The translations under genes and the position numbers were made by a program. The notes below the pieces were generated by a model. It was given only the letters and a program-made list of their open reading frames with translations. It was not told the DNA's origin and searched no databases. Of a stretch of DNA of 64,000 nt, positions 7,590 to 14,800 are shown piece by piece. The DNA comes from Lentzea aerocolonigenes (GTDB lineage Bacteria; Actinomycetota; Actinomycetes; Mycobacteriales; Pseudonocardiaceae). Within the stretch, counting starts at the first letter, position 1; each line of letters starts with the position of its first letter. The stretch lies in assembly GCF_000974445.1 (NCBI RefSeq), contig NZ_BBOJ01000001.1:124001-188000 (forward strand), in the 5' to 3' direction.

Positions 7590-8046
7590 CTCTTCGGGCT
7601 CTCGGGGTTTTCGGGTTCGGGGCTTCTCCGGGACTTCGGGGCTTTGGGTCTCCGGGGGTCCGGGGGTCCGAGGCTCCGGGAGTCCGGGGCTCCGGGAGCC
7701 CGGGAGCCCGGGAGCCCGGGAGCCCGGGAGCCCGGGAGCCCGGGAGTCCGAGGCTCCGAGAGCCCAGGAGTCCGGGAGCCCGGGAGTCCGGGAGTCCGAG
7801 GCTCCGAGAGCCCAGGAGTCCGGGAGCCCGGGAGTCCGGGAATCCGAGGCTCCGAGAGCCCAGGAGTCCGGGAGCCCGGGAGTCCGGGAATCCGAGGCTC
7901 CGAGAGCCCAGGAGTCCGGGAGCCCGGGAGTCCGGGAATCCGAGGCTCCGAGAGCCCAGGAGTCCGGGAGCCCGGGAGTCCGGGAATCCGAGGCTCCGAG
8001 AGCCCGAGGCTCTGGGACTCCGAGACTCTGAAACTCCGGGACTCTC
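7590..8046. repeat. GC-rich tandem repeat block (8-bp and 48-bp units)
   Basis: The space between the small membrane gene and the aminotransferase is filled by simple repeats. From about 7690 to 7745 the unit CCGGGAGC runs about six times in a row. From 7751 a 48-bp unit starting AGGCTCCGAGAGCCC recurs at 7751, 7799, 7847, 7895, 7943 and 7991, that is at exactly 48-bp spacing, with only a GGAGT/GGAAT change between copies. Because 48 is a multiple of three, all plus-strand frames stay open and would read as Pro/Arg/Ser/Gly 16-mers, but no ribosome site supports translation. The units are rich in CCCGGG and GGCTC palindromes, so the RNA would be highly structured. Confidence 0.9.
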
Positions 8047-9175
8047 AGAGCCAGGCCTTCAGCCGTCGGAGGGCTTCCTCGATGTCCTGTGTGGCCCCGG
8101 CGAACGACATCCGCACGAAGTGGTGCCCGTCCACGGGGTCGAAGTCGATGCCGGGCACGATCGCCACCCCGGTGTCGTCCAGGAACCGCCGGCAGAACCC
8201 CATCGAGTCGTCCGTGAGGTGTCGGACGTCCGCGTAGACGTAGAACGCCCCGTCCGCCGGCGCCAACTTGTCGATCCCGAGGTTCGTCAAGCCTTCCAAC
8301 AGCAGGTCGCGATTGGTCTTGTACCGCTTCAGATGCCCGGCCGTCTCCGCGTACGCGTCCGGGTGAAACGCCTCAACCGCGGCGTACTGCGCCAACGCAG
8401 GAGGGCAAAGCGTGAAGTTGCCCGTCAAACAATCCACGGCCCGCCGCAACCGCTCCGGCAACAACATCCACCCGAGCCGCCACCCGGTCATCGCGAACGC
8501 CTTGGAGAAGGAGTTCACGACGATCGCATCCCTGCTGAACTCCCAGGCACACCTGAGCGGCGCGCCGTAACTGATCCCGTGGTAGATCTCGTCGCTGACC
8601 AGCTGAACCCCGTTGTCCGCACACCACCGCGCAATGGGCGCGACGTCGGCAACGGTCCCAGTGGGATTGGCCGGACTGGCCACGATCACACCCTTGAGGC
8701 TCGGATCGAGCATCTCGACCGTGGGCTGGAACCGCGTCTCGGGCCCGCAGGGCAACTCGACAACCTCACACCCCAACGCCTTCAGGATGTTCCGGTAGGC
8801 CGGATATCCGGGCCGCGCCAAGGCAACCCGATCCCCGGCGTCGAACGCGGCCAAGAACGCCAACGTGAACGCCCCGGACGACCCCGTGGTGACCACAACA
8901 TCGTCCGCGACCACATCAAGCCCGTACTGCCGTCGGTAGTGCCCGGCAATGGCACCCCGAAGCTCAGGAATCCCCAGCTGCTCGGTGTACCCCAACGCCT
9001 GCTCGCCAAGGGCCCGAACCGCCGCCTCCCGCACAGGCCGCGGCGCCGGACTCGAAGGCTGCCCAGCAGCCAGCGAAACCACGTCCCCGTGCGTCCGCTG
9101 CCGAAGCGCAGCAGCAGACAACACGTCCATGACGTGGAAGGGCGGGACGTCGGCGCGGGCAGCCACGGTCAGCAT
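8045..9175 (-). CDS. Class I/II PLP-dependent aminotransferase
   Basis: A 376-residue fold-type I aminotransferase of the aspartate aminotransferase family. Landmarks are GQPSSPAP (substrate loop, near residue 39), TTGSSGAF (PLP phosphate site), SPANPTGTV with the conserved Asn, DEIYHGISY (Asp195, Tyr198), PLP lysine K225 in NSFSKAFAMTGWRLG, and a C-terminal Arg in HFVRMSFAG. It transfers amino groups between an amino acid and a 2-oxo acid; the specific substrate is not evident. It is a single gene, with the repeat block directly after its stop codon. Confidence 0.92.
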   Translation of the reverse strand: MLTVAARADVPPFHVMDVLSAAALRQRTHGDVVSLAAGQPSSPAPRPVREAAVRALGEQALGYTEQLGIPELRGAIAGHYRRQYGLDVVADDVVVTTGSSGAFTLAFLAAFDAGDRVALARPGYPAYRNILKALGCEVVELPCGPETRFQPTVEMLDPSLKGVIVASPANPTGTVADVAPIARWCADNGVQLVSDEIYHGISYGAPLRCAWEFSRDAIVVNSFSKAFAMTGWRLGWMLLPERLRRAVDCLTGNFTLCPPALAQYAAVEAFHPDAYAETAGHLKRYKTNRDLLLEGLTNLGIDKLAPADGAFYVYADVRHLTDDSMGFCRRFLDDTGVAIVPGIDFDPVDGHHFVRMSFAGATQDIEEALRRLKAWL

Positions 9176-9570
9176 GCCGCCAGGCTAACTCCCCACCCCG
9201 CCGCCGGGGCGCGCCATCTCGCCCCAACCGCCTGTCCCGATCCACCCGTCGGGCCCGCCATTCCACCCGTCGGGCCCGCCATCTCCGCCCCAGCCGACAC
9301 TGCCGGGGCTCACCATCTCCTCCGAACCTCCCTGACCGGCCCGCGCCCCTGGGCCGCCACAAGCCACGCGTCTTGCCAAGCCCATGCCTCCCGCGCCGAC
9401 ACCGGCCGGACCCACTGTCCGCCCTCTGCCCGACCCGTCACCCAGCCCGCGTCCTCGTCTCTCCCGCCCCTTCTCCTTCGGCCGCCCCCCGCGCAACTTC
9501 CGCATTAGCGAGAGAAACTGCAACAGTGTTTCCGGACATTGACTACCCGTGTGGGTGTGGACAAACGAAA
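9176..9570. other. Intergenic region, no gene seen
   Basis: About 395 bp upstream of the aminotransferase with no convincing gene on either strand. It is rich in CCGCC/CCACCCG and contains a 21-bp sequence (core CCACCCGTCGGGCCCGCCAT) twice in direct repeat around 9242-9283. It should hold the aminotransferase promoter. The frames open across it are low-complexity Gly/Arg or Pro/Arg and lack ribosome sites. Confidence 0.6.
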
Positions 9571-9615
9571 CCCGGCACCTTTCCGTCACGACATACCTGA
9601 CGGAGAGGTGCCGGG
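9571..9615 (-). terminator. Long hairpin terminator after the type VII substrate cluster
   Basis: Two 18-nt arms at 9571-9588 and 9598-9615 are complementary apart from one position (a G.U-type pair in RNA), with a 9-nt loop CGACATACC. It lies 31 nt beyond the stop of the WXG-transglycosylase gene. There is no U tract, which is common for actinomycete terminators. Confidence 0.85.
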
Positions 9616-9646
9616 TTCCGGACAAAACCGACCCGATCGGGCGACG

Positions 9647-10816
9647 TTAATACCCTTGGTAACCGCCGCCCTGGGACATTGCCTTGAGTCCTGGGTGTCC
9701 TTCGAAGCCTCCGTACCGCGAGAACGTGTAGCGGACGCCGGCGATGATGTTGTCGACCGGGTTCCAGATGTCGTCGTGGCCGGGCAGCTTGTGGGCGTTG
9801 AACGTCGAGTCGATGCACTGCATCAAGCCCTTGGAGGGCGTGCCCTTCTGGGCGTTGGAGTCCCAGAGGTTGATGGCGTGCGGGTTGCCGCTGGACTCCT
9901 TCTCGATGATCTTCCAGATCTCGTCGATGTTGTCCTCGGTGACCGGGATGCCGTTGGCCTGAAGGATCTTGATGGCCTCGCGGATCCACTCCTCGACGTT
10001 GCCGGGAGGCGGGCTGCCCGAGGGCGGGCCGCCGCTGGAACCGAGGCCGCCCACGCCTCCGCCGCCATCACCACCGCCTCCGCCACCGCCACCGCCGCCA
10101 CCGGAAGCGCCACCTCCTCCACCACCACCGCCGCCGTGGTCAGCGGGGGCGGGTTTCGGCTGCGAGTCCGCTGTGGACTGCTTGGTCGAGTCGTCGGGCG
10201 GTGGGGTCGGCGCCCACTGGACGGGCTTGCCGGGGGCCGGGGTGAAGGTCTGCGTGTTCGGGTCTTCGAGGGTGGAGAACTTCGGCGACAGCGCGCCGGG
10301 GCGGCCCTTCAGGGTGCCCGCGGCGGCGTTCAGGGCGCTTTCTGCCTGAGAGATGACGGGGTTCGCGTCGCCGAGGGCTTCGGCGCAGTAGCCGCGGATG
10401 ACGCTGTCGACGTCTTCCTGCGGCTGGTTGTGGAGCTGCTGGCGTGTTTGGCGGGCGCGGCTCAGGAGGTTCTCGCAGATGCGGGTCATCGAGGACTTCG
10501 CGGTTTCCAGCGCGCTCGCGGCCGCCTCGAGGTCGGTCGCGGCGTTGTTGAGCGCGTCGGTCATCGCTGTACCGCACTTGGTGAGGTTGCCCATGTAGGC
10601 GACGAAGCCGTCCGCCGACTTGCCCTCCCAGGCGCCGTCCAGCTGGGTGACGGACCTCTGCAGGACGTTCGTCTGGTCACCGCACTTGCCCGCTGCCTGC
10701 TTCCAGCGGCTCGCGATGTCGCGCACGGCCTGAGGTTGCGCGGTCTCGATCTTGTCAGCGAGCGCGGCCAGCTCTGCTCCGCCGGGCAGTGCGGCGACCT
10801 CGTCCATCGCGCTCAC
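9647..10816 (-). CDS. WXG-domain / lytic transglycosylase fusion, predicted type VII effector
   Basis: A 389-residue protein with three parts. Residues 1-165 are helical and carry a WXG motif at 63-65 (AWEGKSADGF) in a helix-turn-helix layout like WXG100/ESAT-6 proteins. Residues about 165-271 are a Pro/Thr then poly-Gly linker. Residues 272-389 are a soluble lytic transglycosylase-like domain with the likely catalytic Glu307 in EKESSGNP, then SKGLMQCID and a helical end (NPVDNIIAGVRYTFSRYGG). No signal peptide is seen, so export would depend on a type VII system. The inferred role is cutting peptidoglycan in the envelope. It is the last gene of the cluster, one base after the EspC/ESAT-like gene. 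Confidence 0.9.
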   Translation of the reverse strand: MSAMDEVAALPGGAELAALADKIETAQPQAVRDIASRWKQAAGKCGDQTNVLQRSVTQLDGAWEGKSADGFVAYMGNLTKCGTAMTDALNNAATDLEAAASALETAKSSMTRICENLLSRARQTRQQLHNQPQEDVDSVIRGYCAEALGDANPVISQAESALNAAAGTLKGRPGALSPKFSTLEDPNTQTFTPAPGKPVQWAPTPPPDDSTKQSTADSQPKPAPADHGGGGGGGGGASGGGGGGGGGGGDGGGGVGGLGSSGGPPSGSPPPGNVEEWIREAIKILQANGIPVTEDNIDEIWKIIEKESSGNPHAINLWDSNAQKGTPSKGLMQCIDSTFNAHKLPGHDDIWNPVDNIIAGVRYTFSRYGGFEGHPGLKAMSQGGGYQGY

Positions 10817-10817
10817 G

Positions 10818-11123
10818 TCACACCGCCTTCATGGAGTTCTTGTTGGCTTCCTCGACGTCCTCGACGTTGGTCTGGATCGCGTCGAGGGCGGTCTCGACCT
10901 TGCGCAGGACCTTCTCGGCCGCCTCGAACTCCTGGGTGCCCGCCTGATCCATTGTGGTCACCGCGCCGGAGATCGCACTGGAAGCGCCGAGCTTTCCGAA
11001 AATGTCCGGATTGCCGTACTGATTGGAAAAGCCGTCACCGATCGCGCCGAATTGTCCGGCCTGACTGCTCACGGTCGTGCGGCACTGTTCCATGGCTTCG
11101 CTGTTGAACTTCGCCACAGCCAT
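10818..11123 (-). CDS. ESAT-6/EspC-like small helical secretion-associated protein
   Basis: A 101-residue all-helical protein (MAVAKFNSEAMEQCRTTVSS and on), of the size of WXG100 and EspC proteins. There is no WXG turn; a GDGFSNQYG segment stands at the middle bend. A long C-terminal helix rich in Glu/Lys/Ala follows (EFEAAEKVLRKVETALDAI). By size, composition and neighbours it is probably a partner of the WXG-transglycosylase protein, whose gene starts one base after its stop. Such small proteins usually form helical-hairpin dimers that are exported together. Confidence 0.85.
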   Translation of the reverse strand: MAVAKFNSEAMEQCRTTVSSQAGQFGAIGDGFSNQYGNPDIFGKLGASSAISGAVTTMDQAGTQEFEAAEKVLRKVETALDAIQTNVEDVEEANKNSMKAV

Positions 11124-11258
11124 GCGCGCCTACCCCCTCGATGTCTACCCGACGACCATAGAACTGATTGCGCCGAGAAGGGCGAGGATTCGCCCTTTCA
11201 ACGCCGGTCGGGTGATGTTCGAGGGTGAGACGCAGGGGTGAGCGCGGACGTTCCGCGA

Positions 11259-11996
11259 TCAGACCTCTTGCAGGAGCTCCCAGATGGAGCCGGCCAGGCG
11301 GTGGTTGTCGACGGGCGTGATGGTGCACCACTTGCGTCCGTCACTGCTCGGCTTGAGCTGACGGAGGTAGCGGCCGTTGTGCGTGTCGTGGAAGGAAACG
11401 ACGCGGCCCGCGCGCTGTCCGTTGCGCTGCACTCCGAACTGTCCACGCGTGGTCGTGCCGTCGAGCATCCCGGCGAGCTCCTGGGCGTCGCCGAGGCGCA
11501 TTCCCTGACGCTCCAACGTGGTGATCATGCGCTGCGCATCCAGTCCGACGCCCTTGGCCGCGGCCACGAGGTCGTCGTAGGGGAGGCTGATCGAGCGCCC
11601 GAACCCGGCGGGCATCTCACCCGCGACGGACACCGCCGCCTCGGCGAGAGCGGTGCCGCGGGCCTCGATCAACCACATCTCGTCGCGGTCCTGCACGGCC
11701 AGGATCGCCTCGTCCCCGATCGCCGCGGCGAGTCCGCTGATCTGCCGGTCGGCCCAGATCCACAGGTCGATCGCCACCTGCGGGTTCGCCAGCAGGGCGA
11801 ACCCGTCCGCGAGCTCGGGCACGACCCGGCCGTTGACGGCCAGGCCGCGTGCCTCCAGCGACTCCCAGGCCCGCTTCACCACCTCGGCCTTCTCGGTGTG
11901 GGTGATGGAGGGAATCCGCGTGTCGAGCGCAACGTGCGCGGCCGGGAGGCGTTGCGCCTCCCAGACCACGGCGAACTCCACTGTGGACAGAACCAC
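11259..11996 (-). CDS. EspG-family ESX secretion chaperone
   Basis: A 245-residue protein similar to EspG proteins, cytosolic chaperones that bind PPE-type substrates and deliver them to type VII systems. Family-like features are the N-terminal strand FAVVWEAQRLP, the ITHTEKAEVVKRAWESL helix, the internal LWIWADRQISGLAA segment, and the C-terminal RQFGVQRN-like part followed by VSFHDTHNGRYLRQ. I start at GTG 11994-11996; an in-frame TTG at 12012-12014 right after the PPE stop is possible. It lies directly downstream of the PPE-like gene, its probable client. Confidence 0.85.
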   Translation of the reverse strand: MVLSTVEFAVVWEAQRLPAAHVALDTRIPSITHTEKAEVVKRAWESLEARGLAVNGRVVPELADGFALLANPQVAIDLWIWADRQISGLAAAIGDEAILAVQDRDEMWLIEARGTALAEAAVSVAGEMPAGFGRSISLPYDDLVAAAKGVGLDAQRMITTLERQGMRLGDAQELAGMLDGTTTRGQFGVQRNGQRAGRVVSFHDTHNGRYLRQLKPSSDGRKWCTITPVDNHRLAGSIWELLQEV

Positions 11997-12018
11997 AGAA
12001 CCTGGTGAGCTCAAGGGA

Positions 12019-13305
12019 TTACTGGTCCTTCGGGTCTTCGCCGATGACGGACTGCACCACCATGCGTTCGTCGCCGAACACGTCGTCGGAGTCGACACCG
12101 TACTTGCGCACGTGCTCGCCGTCCTCGTCGCCCTCACCCTTGGCCGCGCCGGCCGCGGGAGACATGAGCGACCCGGAACCCTTGCCACCGGGACCACCCT
12201 TGCCGGCACCGGCCCCCGGCCGGTTCGCCTCGGGTCCGACACCGCTGGCGCCGCCGGGCGTCATCGCGCCGCTCTTGGCCGCGGCACCGGTCGCACCAGG
12301 ACCGCCGGGCACACCAGGCTTTCCACCGGCGCCGGGCTTGTCGCCGCCGATTGTGCTCGGCGCACCCTTGGGGCCAGCGGGCGCGATGGGAGTCTTCGGA
12401 GCCTGGCTGGGCCCGCGCCCGCCACCGACGACCTGCGCCCCACGAGCGTTGCCCGTGGTGGCCGCGAGACCGGTCGCCGCAGCGGTCGCCGCGGTCAGAC
12501 CGATCGGCAACGGCGAACCGAACGGCTTCGGCAGGCCAGGCCCGGTCGCGAGGGGACCGGGCGTGCTGGTGCCGGGGATGACGCCGGTGCTGTTGCCGGG
12601 GATGCCCGGGGTGGGACCGAGGGGGACGCCCGGTGTGCCGGGAGTACCTGGCGTGCCGGTGAAGCCCGGGCCGCCGTGGATGCCGGGAGGGCCTGATTGG
12701 AGCGGGCTGACGGGCGTGCCCACCGGGGTGGCTACGGCGCCGCTGGTCACCACGATGTCCGGCGGCTGGTTCGGAGTGCGGAACGAGTCCAACGCGCCCT
12801 GGCTGTTGGACGTGTAGCCGCTGAGGCTGTCGATCGCCTGCTGACGCGCCTGGTTCGTGGCCTCGACCTGGGCGGCGTGGTCGGTCTCGATGCCGATGAG
12901 GCTCGCGCCCTTGTCGAGCAGGTTCGTCTCGGTATCGCCGCGAAGGTCCTGCGAGTTGGGCGTGCTGTGGCGGGCGGTGCTGGTGCTCTCGCCCTGCTGC
13001 GTCATCGCCTGCGAGTTCTGCTGAGATGCCTGACTGCTGTCGTCGATGCCGGCGGCCACCACGTCCGTCTTCTCGTGGCTCTTCTCGCCGGCAGCGCCGC
13101 CCCACTCGATCTTGAGCTTCTTGAGCTCGCCCCGAATCGTGCTGTCGACGGATTCCAGGGTGTTGGCAAGATCACGCAATGCGGCGGATGCTTCGCTGAA
13201 CTTCGAAGCAACCGAGGTGCCAGAAAGCTTCTGGACCTCATTCGCGAGTTCCTGGTTGGACCAACCTTCGAAGTTCCAGTCAGTGAGCTGCCGATAACCC
13301 GACAT
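12019..13305 (-). CDS. PPE-like type VII secretion substrate with collagen-like repeats
   Basis: A 428-residue protein. The N-terminal 170 residues are helical and contain a WGG turn (W68) and long Ser/Gln/Thr helices, consistent with a PPE/WXG superfamily head. Residues about 175-385 are Pro/Gly/Thr-rich with repeated TPGTPGVP-like triplets and PGGPGATG stretches. The C-terminus changes to an acidic tail ending KYGVDSDDVFGDERM then VIGEDPKDQ, a kind of tail I associate with actinomycete PPE-domain proteins. It is flanked by the lipoprotein gene 9 nt upstream and the EspG-like gene downstream. It is probably exported or surface-located; its function is unknown. Confidence 0.85.
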   Translation of the reverse strand: MSGYRQLTDWNFEGWSNQELANEVQKLSGTSVASKFSEASAALRDLANTLESVDSTIRGELKKLKIEWGGAAGEKSHEKTDVVAAGIDDSSQASQQNSQAMTQQGESTSTARHSTPNSQDLRGDTETNLLDKGASLIGIETDHAAQVEATNQARQQAIDSLSGYTSNSQGALDSFRTPNQPPDIVVTSGAVATPVGTPVSPLQSGPPGIHGGPGFTGTPGTPGTPGVPLGPTPGIPGNSTGVIPGTSTPGPLATGPGLPKPFGSPLPIGLTAATAAATGLAATTGNARGAQVVGGGRGPSQAPKTPIAPAGPKGAPSTIGGDKPGAGGKPGVPGGPGATGAAAKSGAMTPGGASGVGPEANRPGAGAGKGGPGGKGSGSLMSPAAGAAKGEGDEDGEHVRKYGVDSDDVFGDERMVVQSVIGEDPKDQ

Positions 13306-13314
13306 GGCTCCCCC

Positions 13315-13908
13315 TCACTTCAAATTCTTGAGCGTCGCGAGCGCGAAACCAGCAGCCTTCTCGGCCTTCCCGCAGAGCACCGCCTGATCTTTTTCACCGG
13401 TCGTCATCGGGATGTAGCTCACCATCAACTGCTGCCCGTCGGCGACGTCGACGGAAATCGAACAGTCGAAACCGCTTCCACCCGACAACTCGATCTTCAC
13501 AGCACCGTAGTCAGCGACTTTGACAACCTTGGTCGTCACGTTGCCGCCACCCTTGAGCCAATACGAAACACCGTCGTGCGTAACCGCACCAACTGCATAT
13601 GTGTAACGACCCTCATTGGAGTAATGACAGGCAGGAGATTGCTTCCCGTCCACCAGATCCAGATTCTCCGACCGAGAAGAGAGCACGTTGATTTGCTTCA
13701 TTTGGTCTTCTGTGAGCAACTTGCAGGTGTCGACAGAACCGAGATCAAGACTCTTTGGCCGCACAGGAATATCGTTCGCCGAAGTGCTAGACGATGAATC
13801 GGTTGACGGCGCGGGAGTTGGACTCCCCTTTTCACCACCGGCGGTACAAGCCGACACAATCGCCACACAGATGATCGCGAGAGCTACATTGAAGATACGC
13901 ATCGTCAC
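13315..13908 (-). CDS. DUF3558-type lipoprotein
   Basis: A 197-residue exported lipoprotein: signal peptide with lipobox VSAC (lipidated Cys about residue 21), a Ser/Thr/Pro linker, then a DUF3558-like domain beginning DLGSVDTCKLLTEDQMKQI. Paired cysteines (DTCKLL, PACHYS, FDCSIS, AVLCGK) are likely disulfides. Members are common next to type VII genes in Pseudonocardiaceae, with unknown function. The GTG start overlaps the previous stop as GTGA; a second in-frame ATG two codons later is possible. Its codon use is less GC-extreme than its neighbours. Confidence 0.87.
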   Translation of the reverse strand: MTMRIFNVALAIICVAIVSACTAGGEKGSPTPAPSTDSSSSTSANDIPVRPKSLDLGSVDTCKLLTEDQMKQINVLSSRSENLDLVDGKQSPACHYSNEGRYTYAVGAVTHDGVSYWLKGGGNVTTKVVKVADYGAVKIELSGGSGFDCSISVDVADGQQLMVSYIPMTTGEKDQAVLCGKAEKAAGFALATLKNLK

Positions 13909-14354
13909 ACTTTCGGCCTGAACGTCGTCATGATCTCTTCGTCGGTGAATCCGTACTGCTTCGCCGATTCTTTCAGCTGATCAGAAAGACTCTCCAAGGC
14001 CTTCATGTACTGCATGATCCGGTTGGCGTAGGAATCATCGTGAAAGACCAGTCGATCATTCCAGGCGTTGACGACATCAGAAGTGACCTTGCCGTCCATC
14101 GAGACGATTCGCAGCTTGGGAACCGTGCGCCCGTATGCGTCCCTGAGGAGCATCCATTGGTCGTGGATGATCCTGCCGGCCTGCATGACTGTGTCCTTGT
14201 CGACGTGAAACTGCTGCGTCGACGGACCAGACGAGATTCTGTCCATGATCGACGAAGCCGCCTTGAACGCGCTGACCGCACCAGCCACCGCGCCACCAGC
14301 CAGTCCCGCACCGGCACCGAGAACGGCATCCGCCCCCGCGTTCTCCTGTGTCAC
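13905..14354 (-). CDS. Uncharacterised protein heading the type VII substrate cluster
   Basis: A 149-residue protein, no family recognised. It opens with a Gly/Ala-rich segment (GAGAGLAGGAVAGAVSAF, about residues 13-30) that could be weakly membrane-active, followed by charged helices (MQAGRIIHDQWMLLRDAYGR) and a C-terminal ESLSDQLKESAKQYGFTDEE. The helical middle resembles type VII secretion target proteins in overall style only. It is the first gene of the 13.9-9.6 kb minus-strand run and overlaps the lipoprotein gene by 4 nt. Confidence 0.8.
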   Translation of the reverse strand: MTQENAGADAVLGAGAGLAGGAVAGAVSAFKAASSIMDRISSGPSTQQFHVDKDTVMQAGRIIHDQWMLLRDAYGRTVPKLRIVSMDGKVTSDVVNAWNDRLVFHDDSYANRIMQYMKALESLSDQLKESAKQYGFTDEEIMTTFRPKV

Positions 14355-14373
14355 GACGTCCTACCCCCGTACG

Positions 14374-14411
14374 GTTGGTAACGGTTCGGTCCCGCTTCGC
14401 AGGTTACCAAC
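14374..14411. promoter_or_regulatory. Inverted repeat upstream of the type VII substrate cluster
   Basis: GTTGGTAAC at 14374-14382 and GTTACCAAC at 14403-14411 are perfect inverted copies 20 bp apart. They begin 20 bp upstream of the first gene of the cluster (start 14354). The arm length and spacing suit an operator for a dimeric regulator; a simple RNA hairpin is the alternative. Confidence 0.5.
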
Positions 14412-14800
14412 GCCTGCGTAAGACGTACCTGTGGTTGGACGAAGACCACCCCTCGTTGGTTCCACGTCACTCTGCGTTTCGTTTCCGCTGGCGGCGGGTG
14501 GTGATTCCGGTGACTTCCGCGACTTGGGGGAGGAACGCACGCGACCGCCTGGGGGAACGGGCCACCCGCCTCAACAGACTCATCCGTTTCGGCAGTATCC
14601 ACGCCAGGCACGGCGACGTGGCCGTGTTAGACGCCTGCACTGTTTTGCCCGCCACGATGCTCGTGGAGGCTGGCGTTCGGGACGCCGCGCACGGCTGGCA
14701 CAACCAGACGTAGTGGCCCGGTCTGTCCCTGCCGCGAAGGCGATCGGACTGGGCACAGGAAGTCGGGTGCGCGCCCACCTCACCCCATAGCTTTGAGCAC
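14412..14800. other. Intergenic region, no gene seen
   Basis: About 390 bp between the divergent cluster head and the AraC gene. Frames are open on both strands but the translations are Arg/Pro/His-rich and lack ribosome sites or family resemblance. A short hairpin CCACGATGCTCGTGG lies near 14655. It presumably contains the AraC-type regulator promoter. Confidence 0.55.

Noticed and set aside
9242-9283. Possible two-copy CRISPR-like repeat
   Set aside because: Only two adjacent 21-bp copies with no spacers; simple duplication in GC-rich DNA.
7424-9508. A 694-codon plus-strand open frame across the repeat block and the aminotransferase
   Set aside because: It has no ribosome site and most of it is antisense to a clear aminotransferase; the repeat keeps frames open by its 48-bp period.
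9185-9625. A 146-codon minus-strand frame upstream of the aminotransferase
   Set aside because: Gly/Arg-rich, crosses the hairpin terminator, no family resemblance or ribosome site.
12019-13305. C-terminal YxxxD/E type VII export motif in the PPE-like protein
   Set aside because: The tyrosine in KYGVDSDD has Ser at +4, not Asp or Glu, so the motif is not met.
14348-14713. A 121-codon plus-strand frame between the type VII cluster and the AraC gene
   Set aside because: Arg/His-rich composition, no ribosome site, spans the inverted repeat; treated as intergenic.
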